A stretch of 8,464 nucleotides of DNA from JACCXJ01 sp052387115 (GTDB lineage: Bacteria; Pseudomonadota; Gammaproteobacteria; JACCXJ01), in NCBI GenBank assembly GCA_052387115.1, contig JBQTJM010000272.1, forward strand, positions 1 through 8,464. Reading direction: 5' to 3'. Positions 1 to 6,464 of the stretch are shown here, in pieces. A program made the translations under genes and the position numbers. Under the pieces are notes generated by a model. That model saw nothing but the letters and a program-made list of their open reading frames with translations, did not search any database and had not been told where the DNA came from. Positions within the stretch are counted from its first letter, which is position 1. Each line of letters opens with the position of its first letter.

Positions 1-864
1 GGTGTCTCCGTCACCGTCAACAACGCCGCATCCTGCCCCCAGACCGCCCTCAATGCGTCCGCTGCGTTCAGCGATGGCGGCTTCGCTTATCTCATCGAAG
101 GATCATTCGGGACCCCCGCCGACAACAGCAACAATCTAACTCAATCCTCTCTCCGTCTGTTCGAGGGCAGCCTGGAACTGGGACCCGCGCATTCTGCTCA
201 CGGGGCCATCCGCAACCCCGGACAGGGAAGGTTCAGCCACTGGAGCTCGACAAACGGCACAGGCGAGGCGCTGCGCTTCGCCGCCTCGGACAACACCGAT
301 CCCCGTACCAACGGCAGAAGCTATACCTATTGCGCGGCAACCACTAGTACCGGCTTCCTGGCCCCGAGCGCCAACGCAGCGGCTACGAGCGGTGCTGGCG
401 ACAACAATGGGTTCCAAACCACCCCGAGCAACGCCTACGTCACGGATGGCTTGTTTGCTGTGGATACCGACAGCGGGACGAACACGAACACGTCGTGTAC
501 CGATGCGGGCAAGGACAAGCACAGCTACTACAACTACAACTTCATTGTGCCCAGTGCCGTATCCGTCCGAGGTATCGAAGTCCGCCTGAACGCAAGGGCC
601 GACAGCGCTGCGAACTTGCCGAGGATGTGTGCGCAGCTGTCCTGGAATGCCGGCGCATCGTGGACGACGGCCGTGAGTACCACGACCCTAAGTACGGCGA
701 CGACTGCCTATATCCTGGGTGGTGCTACGAATACTTGGGGGCGAACCTGGACTGTGGGTGATTTCTCGAACGCCAATTTCAGGGTTCGCATCATCGATAT
801 AGCTTCGTCAACGGCGCGCGATTTTTCGCTGGACGGGGTAGCGGTTCAAGTGACCTATCAGTAA
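1..864 (+). CDS. C-terminal part of a secreted/surface beta-sandwich protein (5' end outside window)
   Basis: Frame 1 is open from the first base to TAA at 862-864, giving 287 residues with no start, so the N-terminus lies upstream of the window. The composition is typical of an extracellular protein: rich in Ser, Thr, Asn, Gly and Ala, poor in Lys, with a few Cys (residues 12, 111, 166, 210). Two blocks are visible. Residues about 50-110 contain LFEGSLELGPAH, GRFSHWS and FAASDNTDPRTNGRSY, a wording I associate with a module of secreted, carbohydrate-linked bacterial proteins. Residues about 150-287 look like a beta-sandwich, with the stretches VRGIEVRLNARAD, CAQLSWNAGASW, WGRTWTVGDFSNANFRVRI and DFSLDGVAVQVTY. 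Repeats of this second type occur in large surface or adhesin-like proteins. It could be an adhesin, an exopolysaccharide-associated protein or the end of a longer repeat protein. Secretion is likely; the function is not known. Confidence 0.8.
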   Translation, partial: GVSVTVNNAASCPQTALNASAAFSDGGFAYLIEGSFGTPADNSNNLTQSSLRLFEGSLELGPAHSAHGAIRNPGQGRFSHWSSTNGTGEALRFAASDNTDPRTNGRSYTYCAATTSTGFLAPSANAAATSGAGDNNGFQTTPSNAYVTDGLFAVDTDSGTNTNTSCTDAGKDKHSYYNYNFIVPSAVSVRGIEVRLNARADSAANLPRMCAQLSWNAGASWTTAVSTTTLSTATTAYILGGATNTWGRTWTVGDFSNANFRVRIIDIASSTARDFSLDGVAVQVTYQ

Positions 865-1475
865 GGAAGGTATGAGTGACCGGGCACGCATAACGGGCGC
901 TGGCTTCGAAGCTTATCCGCCGCTTTCGGTGCGCATTATCCGGTGTACGGCAGGTTATTTCGCGTAAACCGCCGTAGCGGAGGGCTTTAGATTTCGGAGA
1001 GAGGGAATAGTGTCATGAATCCGCGAAGACAGGTTACATCAAGCCTTCAGTACAACCGATGATGATCCGCACGCCCTGACCTTCGACGATGGGCTGCTCG
1101 CGCTCTCTCGGATCACCGGATCACCTACTGTATGTATATTACCAAGCCAACGGCCACCGCTTCGTGCGATTGCCAAAGTTCAGACCTCCCGATCTCACAG
1201 ATCCATCCTTCGGCGTTCGGTAGCAGCAAAGCAATCGATTATCAAGGGCTTGCGAACGGAGTAGGCGCGTCGGCCGAGGGTGGCTGGCGGGCCGGTCTGG
1301 ATTCTGAAATGATCCCGGTTGAGGGGCATGCCGGGTCAACTCCTCGCTCATCACACGCCGTAGAACCCCCCCTTCGAGAGGTCGCCTCGCTTCCCTCTAC
1401 TGACCGAACCATGCGAGATCGCCAGAGAGGAGGTCCGCAGGCGTGGCCATCCAAGAAGCTTAGTAAGTGCTATTC
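865..1475. other. Gene-poor stretch, no supported gene
   Basis: I find no convincing coding sequence in these 611 bases. The longest open frames have poor composition, no recognisable motif and no good ribosome binding site. A tandem duplication of the 8-mer CGGATCAC lies at 1109-1124. No hairpin followed by a T-run is visible after the stop codon at 864, so the upstream gene has no obvious intrinsic terminator here. The stretch ends at an insertion-sequence end (1476-1503) and may itself be decayed mobile-element or intergenic DNA. Confidence 0.5.
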
Positions 1476-1503
1476 GGGCTGGACAAAGCTATGATAGGGG
1501 CGG
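1476..1503 (+). repeat. IS terminal inverted repeat, left copy (relic)
   Basis: These 28 bases match the reverse complement of 7562-7589 at 25 positions. The shared core is GACAAAGCTATGA, followed by [T/C]AGGG. The right copy lies about 40 bases beyond the stop of an IS1182-like transposase fragment, where the right terminal repeat of such an element would sit. By orientation this copy is therefore the left end of the same kind of element. No transposase sequence is recognisable next to it. It falls just before, or inside the longest frame of, the methyltransferase-like gene. The pairing is seen directly; the assignment to IS1182 rests on the neighbouring transposase fragment. Confidence 0.65.
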
Positions 1504-1547
1504 GCGAAGAGCTCCGAGGAGAAGGTCGTCGGAACGCGGAACGCATT

Positions 1548-2405
1548 ATGAGAATGCCGATCAAGCTCAACCGGGCGGGCTGGCCCCGCCTCCTCTCGAC
1601 GCTTCCCTTGATGTCGGACGATCCCAGAAGCCTGGCCCTCGGCCGTTCCGGCGCTACTCGCGAATCGTTCTCGCAGAGCCTCTCTGTGCTGAAGTTCGGC
1701 ACGACCTTCAAGACCACGCTTCCCGGGCGACAGCGGCACTCCAGCCGGTTCCTCGCTGAAAGGTACACGGGGGAAGCTCCTGTCGTCCTCGATATCGGCG
1801 CGTCGGATGGGAGCACCTCCCTCGACCTGCTCGAAGCCCTGGCCGGGCAGTTCGGCCACTACTTCGTAACCGACGCCAACATCTCGGTCCGCGTGGGAGT
1901 CGACACGCGGGGGCGTCACTACTTCGCGGACGCGAGTGGAACGTGCGTCCTGCGCGCCTCCCCGCGGTGGCTGGCCTACGCAGACGTCGGCGATGCCCCG
2001 CTTCTGCTGCGGCTGCTCGCCAAGCGCTTGCTCTCCGGCTCGCGGGACGTCAGCTCCTGGGAGGAGATCCTCCTCATCCATCCGGAACTGGTGGCGCTGG
2101 CGCAGGCCGACCCGCGCATCGCGATTGCCCGATACGATGTGTTCAGCCCCTGGGCTGGGATGCGACCCGATTTAATAAAGATCGCGAATCTGCTCAACCG
2201 GTGCTACTTCTCCGAAGCGAAAATCGCCGAGGCGCTACGGGTCCAGTGCTCGGCGCTGGCCATTGGGGGACGGCTCATCCTCGTGGAGAATCGAGCCGAG
2301 CGGGAGCAGTTCTCCTCTTTCATACGTACCACGACGTCGATGCAGCTGGAGCACAGCCACGACGGAGGCTCGGACGTGGCCGTGCACGTCCCCACCTCGT
2401 TCTGA
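1548..2405 (+). CDS. SAM-dependent methyltransferase-like protein
   Basis: The frame encodes 285 residues from ATG 1548. Residues 80-89 (VLDIGASDGS) form a glycine-rich class I SAM-binding loop, and VTDAN at about 107-111 fits the following acidic strand. Further along come DVF at 197-199, PDLIKIANLLNR at 207-218 and GGRLILVENR at 240-249, which resemble the later strands of the Rossmann-like fold. Proteins of this appearance occur as stand-alone methyltransferase-like proteins near polysaccharide genes; the substrate cannot be read from the sequence. The frame is also open upstream to GTG 1467 and ATG 1491, but that part overlaps the IS end at 1476-1503 and does not look conserved. None of the candidate starts has a well-placed Shine-Dalgarno, since GAGGAGAAGG at about 1514 is too far from 1548. 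The gene looks more GC-rich than the minus-strand genes beside it, so it may have a different origin. The start may have been altered by the insertion. Confidence 0.7.
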   Translation: MRMPIKLNRAGWPRLLSTLPLMSDDPRSLALGRSGATRESFSQSLSVLKFGTTFKTTLPGRQRHSSRFLAERYTGEAPVVLDIGASDGSTSLDLLEALAGQFGHYFVTDANISVRVGVDTRGRHYFADASGTCVLRASPRWLAYADVGDAPLLLRLLAKRLLSGSRDVSSWEEILLIHPELVALAQADPRIAIARYDVFSPWAGMRPDLIKIANLLNRCYFSEAKIAEALRVQCSALAIGGRLILVENRAEREQFSSFIRTTTSMQLEHSHDGGSDVAVHVPTSF

Positions 2406-2703
2406 GCGCGCATTCCGGTCAATCTGATCATTCAATTCTGTGCTTGACATTCGTCTTGACAGTCCAGGGCCTCTTCCGGTTCCTGGCCCGCACGATGCTG
2501 TATAGAAGGCCTCGAAGTCTAGGCCCACCTTACCTTCGCCGCCAACTCCTTGGCCTGACGCTTGGGCACTTGGCCCCCCGTGGTCGTCTTGATCGCGCGC
2601 CAAAAATTATGCATAGTGCTTCCCCTTGTTCGCACGGCGTCCACGCCCGGTCAATTTTCAACGCCCGCCGACAGTCCCGCTTGCTTCGGCCAAGACGGCA
2701 GAA
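2406..2703. other. Convergent intergenic region, possible decayed coding remnant
   Basis: This gap lies between the converging methyltransferase-like and OPX genes. GGGCC and GGCCC, about 13 bases apart near 2467-2489, could form a weak hairpin, but there is no T-run, so no intrinsic terminator is supported. On the minus strand two short open stretches read IKTTTGGQVPKRQAKEL (about 2545-2600) and GLLYSIVRARNRKRPW (about 2470-2520), which could be remains of a broken gene. I do not recognise them. Two TTGACA hexamers (2444-2449 and 2456-2461) have no TATAAT-like partner at the right distance. Confidence 0.4.
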
Positions 2704-3273
2704 TCAGAAGTAGCGTTCCATCACAAGAATCACGTCGCCGGGCTGGAGGACCGTGGTTTTTTCTCCGCGCGCCTCAACGACTTTTCCCTCAACTGTACGC
2801 GTAATTGTGTAGTAATCGGTTTCGGCGCGATAGGTGAAACCGCCCGCTATAGCCACGGCGGTGAGCACTGTCATTCCTTCCACGTACGGAAACTGCCCCG
2901 GCTGGCGAACCTCCCCAAGGATGAAGAATGGTCGGAACTGCGCCACCTGCACCGAGATGCTAGCGTTGACGAGCAGATTGCCCAATTGCAGCCGCTGTGC
3001 GATCTCTTTCTCGAGATCCGTCACGGTGCGGCCGCGCGCCTGCACCTGATTGATGAGCGGCATCGAGATGAAGCCGCTGCCATCGACAGCGTACTCGCCG
3101 GAAATATCCTCTTGGCCGAACACCACGATGCGCAGCCGATCGCCGCTATCCAAACGATACGGCCCCGCGTCGGGAAGAGGCACCCCTCCGCGCATGGGCG
3201 AACACGACCCGCAGGCAGCAACGATCAGAGCGACGCGCACAATAAGTATAATGGACGTGATGAATTTTCGCAT
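2704..3273 (-). CDS. Polysaccharide export outer-membrane lipoprotein (OPX, Wza/GumB-like family)
   Basis: The product is a 189-residue outer-membrane polysaccharide export protein that would help carry a capsular or exopolysaccharide across the periplasm and outer membrane. Residues 1-21 are a lipoprotein signal: the basic start MRKF, a hydrophobic core, then LIVAAC with Cys21 as the likely lipidated residue. Residues about 38-110 match the Poly_export domain (YRLDSGDRLRIVVFGQ, then DGSGFISMPLINQVQARG). Residues about 115-170 match an SLBB-type domain (FFILGEV, PGQFPY, AIAGGFTYRA). The C-terminus QPGDVILVMERYF is typical. At this length it is one of the short OPX proteins, without the extended C-terminal region of E. 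coli Wza. The frame is open 20 residues further upstream, but this ATG begins the lipoprotein signal and has AGGAG at 3286-3290. It lies downstream of the barrel gene on the same strand, 440 bases away, so transcription may or may not be shared. Family is confident; the exported polymer is unknown. Confidence 0.92.
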   Translation of the reverse strand: MRKFITSIILIVRVALIVAACGSCSPMRGGVPLPDAGPYRLDSGDRLRIVVFGQEDISGEYAVDGSGFISMPLINQVQARGRTVTDLEKEIAQRLQLGNLLVNASISVQVAQFRPFFILGEVRQPGQFPYVEGMTVLTAVAIAGGFTYRAETDYYTITRTVEGKVVEARGEKTTVLQPGDVILVMERYF

Positions 3274-3290
3274 TGGTCCCGTAGTCTCCT
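3274..3290 (-). promoter_or_regulatory. OPX ribosome binding site and leader motif
   Basis: On the minus strand AGGAG lies 12 bases before the ATG, a somewhat long spacing. The spacer contains ACGGGACCA (3274-3282). The same nine bases occur between the Shine-Dalgarno and start of the beta-barrel gene. This site supports the start at 3273 over the longer open frame. Confidence 0.6.
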
Positions 3291-3460
3291 CGATGAGTCG
3301 CGCTTGGCGGCCCTCAACGCCTTCGACCGCCACTCACGGTAAATCCAACAATAATGACAGGTGCGTCTGGACTCTTGCGGAACCGCAACTGCTTAACAGA
3401 TTATCCATACGCGCCCTTCCATTGTTCCTGCTTCTTTCGTATTTCGTATGTCGCTAGAGT

Positions 3461-3487
3461 ACTTGCATCACGAAATTTGATGCAAGT
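3461..3487. promoter_or_regulatory. Perfect 9-base inverted repeat, candidate operator upstream of the OPX gene
   Basis: ACTTGCATC at 3461-3469 is exactly complementary in reverse to GATGCAAGT at 3479-3487, with a 9-base AT-rich spacer. It lies about 190 bases upstream of the OPX start within the 440-base gap after the barrel gene. Length and symmetry fit a dimeric regulator site, or an RNA hairpin. On the minus strand TTGACT overlaps one arm and could be a -35 element, but no strong -10 element follows at the right distance. The binding protein is unknown; the LuxR-type regulator at 6359-7021 is one candidate. Confidence 0.45.
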
Positions 3488-3628
3488 CAAGTTTAATGAT
3501 TGGATGGCAAAAAATCCTACCCCGTTCGTCCCAAAGGGAAAGGCTTCGCTCAAGCCGCAAAACCGGTAACCGCATCTCAACGAAACACCTGTACTGCTCG
3601 CGAAGTTTTTCTCTATCCTTGAGGTCCG

Positions 3629-3666
3629 AGGAGCTACGTCAGATCGACGTGGCGATCTCAGCTCCT
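3629..3666 (-). other. Nested hairpin downstream of the beta-barrel gene
   Basis: AGGAGCT (3629-3635) pairs with AGCTCCT (3660-3666), and inside it AGATCG (3641-3646) pairs with CGATCT (3653-3658) around a 6-base loop. It starts about 50 bases beyond the barrel stop codon in the sense of transcription. There is no T-run after it on the minus strand, so it is not a canonical intrinsic terminator. It could protect the 3' end of the barrel mRNA or reduce read-through into the OPX gene. A second, weaker hairpin (GGCTT/AAGCC around 3550) also lies in this gap. Confidence 0.4.
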
Positions 3667-3713
3667 GACAAGAACGGTAACAGAGCTCAGCGCATCTCAA
3701 GGCGCCCTTTCCG

Positions 3714-5108
3714 CTAGATCCGGACCAGCGCACCAAGGAAGATCGTATTATTCGTGAAATCCTCTCCCTGAGCACTGGAGCCGAGGCTAAGATACTCGTA
3801 ACCCAGATCCAGATGGATGTATCGATTCATCAGGTATTTTGCACCGAATCCCGCTCGGACGTAGGTGTCAGAACGGTCTATATCTTGATAATCGTCGTCG
3901 CTGACAGAAACCGCTGCTTGAAGCAACAGGTTGCGCAACAGTTCATGATCGAGCGTCACACGGCCCGCTGTCTCAAAAATCGCGGCCGACCCGCTCACAG
4001 TAGTTTCTATGACGTCTCCTCGAGTGATCGAAGCGGAAACCGTTGTCAGACCTGTCGGGTTCCAAGTCAGTGACGCGCGACCGGCGACATCCCCGATGGT
4101 GTCAAAACTGGGATCATCGTAGTCCTGCGATCGATAACCGATCGCCACGTTGCCAAACAGAACCGCTGTGACATCAAGATCCGTTCCGACTTCAATCAAA
4201 TACCCTTGCGAGTCTCGATCGACTTGGTTGACGGCGCCGCAGCATAGGTTATCGTATCGCCGATAATCTACTTCTCCTCTGGCAAATGCCGTGTATCCCG
4301 GTATAAACTCGTAGCCCATCTTGAGGCGACCGGCAATTATCGCGCGGTCGCGATCATCGTTAATGATAATTCCACCATCTTCTGTCCCTACATTATCATA
4401 ACCAAGTCGGTCCACCGCTCCACCCGATTCCAAGAGGAAAGGGCCGAGGGTTTGGTGATAGGTCAGAAATACCGAGCCGACATCAAAAAGCGTGGGTTCG
4501 ACGGCCGGCGAGCCGCTTTGTCTTCGGACATCATCCGGCGAGCCACGCCCCTCGTGCAATCGGTCATAGCTAACGCCGGCCCGAAGGTTAGCCCTTTGTG
4601 TAATATCCAGCCGGCCATTGGTGCCAACGGAGAAATCTTCAAAATCCTCGCCCGTCTGATCGACGTGACGCCCGATTGCGGCGTTGGCGTACAGGTCAAA
4701 TGCGTGATTAGTCCAATCGGACACCACGTCGACACGCGGGCTTACCAAAGTGATGAAATCATCTGTTGCGCCGCTGTCGGTAGCAAAGATATTATCGTTG
4801 TAGAATTCCTGCAACCCCAAGCGCGGATAAATGAGAAAACTCCCAGCACGCACGCCTAGCGGGTCGAGCTCCAGACGCGGTCGGTTCGTGACAGTCTCGC
4901 CGCGTTCGGGTCGAGGACGAATGGCCGCCCGTTGGTCCCTCCCGAGCTGTTCCGTTGCCGTTTGTGCTACTGCCATTTCGTAATACCCTACCAAAACGAG
5001 GGTAATGAGAGCGAAAGAGAAGTCGCTTGCACGTTGCTTGTCCGACATGTCTTCAGAGCCTGGAAGAGGATTAGGATGTTGTCGCCCGCCTGTACTATCA
5101 GCGCCCAT
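3714..5108 (-). CDS. Outer-membrane beta-barrel protein (BBP2-like, exopolysaccharide-associated)
   Basis: The 464-residue product looks like the outer-membrane beta-barrel proteins often encoded beside exopolysaccharide export genes (putative beta-barrel porin 2 type). Residues about 30-48 are hydrophobic and end in AVA before Gln49, a plausible signal peptidase I site. A short periplasmic linker follows (about 49-80), leading to LDPLGVRAGSFLIYPRLGLQEFYNDNIFATD, split here as LDPLGVRAG, FLIYPRLGLQEFYNDNIFATD-like strand wording typical of the family's first strands. The rest shows alternating strand patterns and Asp/Asn/Gly-rich turns to the end, NNTIFLGALVRI, which resembles a closing barrel strand. 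ATG 5106-5108 was chosen because TAAGGAG lies 10 bases upstream. The internal ATG at 5046-5048 (residue 21) would give a more normal signal-peptide length but has a poor binding site. The gene lies upstream of the OPX gene on the same strand. The role is probably in the outer-membrane passage or anchoring of the polymer, by context only. Confidence 0.85.
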   Translation of the reverse strand: MGADSTGGRQHPNPLPGSEDMSDKQRASDFSFALITLVLVGYYEMAVAQTATEQLGRDQRAAIRPRPERGETVTNRPRLELDPLGVRAGSFLIYPRLGLQEFYNDNIFATDSGATDDFITLVSPRVDVVSDWTNHAFDLYANAAIGRHVDQTGEDFEDFSVGTNGRLDITQRANLRAGVSYDRLHEGRGSPDDVRRQSGSPAVEPTLFDVGSVFLTYHQTLGPFLLESGGAVDRLGYDNVGTEDGGIIINDDRDRAIIAGRLKMGYEFIPGYTAFARGEVDYRRYDNLCCGAVNQVDRDSQGYLIEVGTDLDVTAVLFGNVAIGYRSQDYDDPSFDTIGDVAGRASLTWNPTGLTTVSASITRGDVIETTVSGSAAIFETAGRVTLDHELLRNLLLQAAVSVSDDDYQDIDRSDTYVRAGFGAKYLMNRYIHLDLGYEYLSLGSSAQGEDFTNNTIFLGALVRI

Positions 5109-5125
5109 GGTCCCGTCGCTCCTTA
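5109..5125 (-). promoter_or_regulatory. Beta-barrel gene ribosome binding site with shared leader motif
   Basis: TAAGGAG at 5119-5125 (minus strand) is a strong Shine-Dalgarno 10 bases before the ATG. This decides the start at 5108 over the internal ATG. The spacer includes ACGGGACC followed by the A of the start codon, the same nine-base string found before the OPX start. Confidence 0.65.
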
Positions 5126-6167
5126 GAGCATTTGAACCGCCAGTTATTCCCCATTAAGGATGCTTCCGCACCCGACGACAACGCTCCGCGGCGCGCGGAG
5201 TCAGGTCAGACGTCGACGCCTTCAAACGAAGGCTAAGAAATTCAACGGGGTTTGTCAAGAAGGGTGGTGGTTTACCCTGGTGACGAAGTGACCAGGTGTG
5301 CCTTGGGAAGATGGACGTGCTCCACGTCGGGCGGTCCTGGTGGCTCAGTTGTGGCTCAGTTGCAGTCAGAAAGGCGGTATGTCGGGTCGGGTGTCGGTGG
5401 AAGCGGCTTACGCCAGGCTCGATGAATGAGCGGCTGTCGAGGAGGCCGGCTCGAGGCGCTTACCCAGTCCCGGTTTGGTCGAACTAGTACGCGGGGGCCT
5501 GTTCGGCCGCGGGGAGCTTGAGGTCTTTGCGCTGATCGCAGTTCTCCCATTAGGCTAGTCCGCGCGCGGGGGACCGGTCGGTTCACCGAGAGGTTCCTGG
5601 ATGAGCTAAACTGAGTCGGTGAGGAAGGCGATGATTCGCCTTGAGTCACCCCCCGAATGAATCCGGTTCTCGACATTGGCACAGTCTGTTGGCGCTGAGT
5701 TGTCGTCACTGCCCGACGGCGCACCCCTCCCAATAGGGTCCTCAAGTAAGGATGCACGACGGAGGCTGTTGTTCCTTCTCTACGTTTCGGCCAGACCGAG
5801 TCTCGAGGCGGTCAAGGAGGTCTACCGGGCGCAGGCCCGGACCTCTGACAATCGCTGTTGTTCACTTTCATGCACGCGCCATCGGGGCGGTGGCGCCGCA
5901 GTGCGCCTCCCGGTCTCATAGGAACGGCAACGGTACCAAGTACGGCGTGGGAGGTGCCCCCATACCGGCGCAGCCCGGGGTCCAGCCGATCACTCCACGG
6001 CCCCAACAGAGGTGCTAGGGTTCGTTACAGAAGCCTAGTAAGGTGGCACGATACCGCCGTGTCGCCCAATTGGAATGACCGAGGATGTTGCGGCACAGGT
6101 ATTGCTTGATAGCGCATTAGAACACAAACAACGGGTCTGGCAGCCGGTTATCCACGACGATGTCAAG
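5126..6167. other. Long gene-free stretch between divergent genes
   Basis: No frame here has convincing coding character on either strand. Visible structure includes five elements. CTCCGCG/CGCGGAG lies at 5184-5200. CCTGGT/ACCAGG lies at 5276-5296. The 11-mer GTGGCTCAGTT is tandemly duplicated at 5340-5361. GAGGT-CCGGGC pairs with GCCCGG-ACCTC at 5817-5845, with a 3-base bulge and 4-base loop. CTAGGGTTC/GAAGCCTAG lies at 6015-6038, with one mismatch. None is followed by a T-run. The length is unusual for a space between two bacterial genes and suggests decayed insertions, though I cannot identify any element by protein remnants. Confidence 0.5.
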
Positions 6168-6208
6168 AACCGCTCTCAGCTACGACTTGCGTGGCGCTGA
6201 GAGCCGTT
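6168..6208. promoter_or_regulatory. Inverted repeat upstream of the LuxR-type gene, candidate operator
   Basis: AACCGCTCTCAGC (6168-6180) and GCTGAGAGCCGTT (6196-6208) are inverted copies with one mismatch, including a perfect 9-base core GCTCTCAGC/GCTGAGAGC, with 15 bases between. TATATA at 6223-6228 lies just downstream and is the best -10-like string in this gap. The right arm would overlap or abut a -35 region. This arrangement fits a regulator site controlling the LuxR-type gene, possibly autoregulation. It could instead be an RNA hairpin. No clear -35 hexamer is visible. Confidence 0.45.
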
Positions 6209-6302
6209 CATTGAATTCCCTTTATATAGGTTTTGGTTTTTCGACTCGATACAACCTAAAGAACGAAGCTCGATGAGCGCGAGAACGGGGGGAGTGGCCA
6301 AC

Positions 6303-6464
6303 ATGCGGAGAGCTTGTTGTAGATTAAGACGATTATGTCAACTATCAGGTAGAAACTCATGTCCGCCATTTCCACCGCAATTTGCAGCCCGTCGGGCCCG
6401 GACAATTTCCACGTCTCGGATCGCTCGCCCTCGTACGATTGCCGAGCGCTCGCTGAATCGTTAA
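6303..6464 (+). CDS. Possible small upstream ORF overlapping the LuxR-type gene
   Basis: ATG 6303 is preceded by GGGGGAG with an 8-base gap from GGAG, the best ribosome binding site in this neighbourhood. It opens a 53-codon frame that is rich in Arg and Ser and ends at 6464, 105 bases inside the LuxR-type gene in another frame. The sequence has no motif I recognise and could be a shadow of the overlapping gene. If translated, it may act as a leader ORF that influences initiation at 6359, whose own Shine-Dalgarno is weak. A mini-ORF (ATG 6335 to TAG 6352, five codons) also lies just before the regulator start. Confidence that a functional peptide is made is low. Confidence 0.2.
   Translation: MRRACCRLRRLCQLSGRNSCPPFPPQFAARRARTISTSRIARPRTIAERSLNR

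Noticed and set aside
1132..1494. A 120-codon open frame on the plus strand
   Set aside because: It has no ribosome site, no recognisable motif and irregular composition, and it runs through the IS end at 1476-1503. It looks like chance.
1470..2081. A 203-codon minus-strand frame opposite the methyltransferase-like gene
   Set aside because: It is the antisense shadow of a GC-rich gene; the plus-strand frame carries the conserved SAM-binding motif.
2444..2506. Two TTGACA boxes and a TATAGA as a promoter
   Set aside because: The distance from the second TTGACA to TATAGA is about 39 bases, far from the usual 16-18, and no gene follows on the plus strand.
1943..2713. A 256-codon plus-strand frame overlapping the methyltransferase-like gene and the following gap
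   Set aside because: The first part is an out-of-frame Arg/Ala/Pro-rich reading of the methyltransferase-like gene and the rest has no family resemblance.
2626..3342. A 238-codon plus-strand frame across the OPX gene
   Set aside because: It is antisense to a clear OPX lipoprotein and has no motif of its own.
5356..5757. A 133-codon minus-strand frame in the long gap
   Set aside because: It is Arg/Pro/Ser-rich without motifs or a binding site, and several competing frames of similar quality overlap it.
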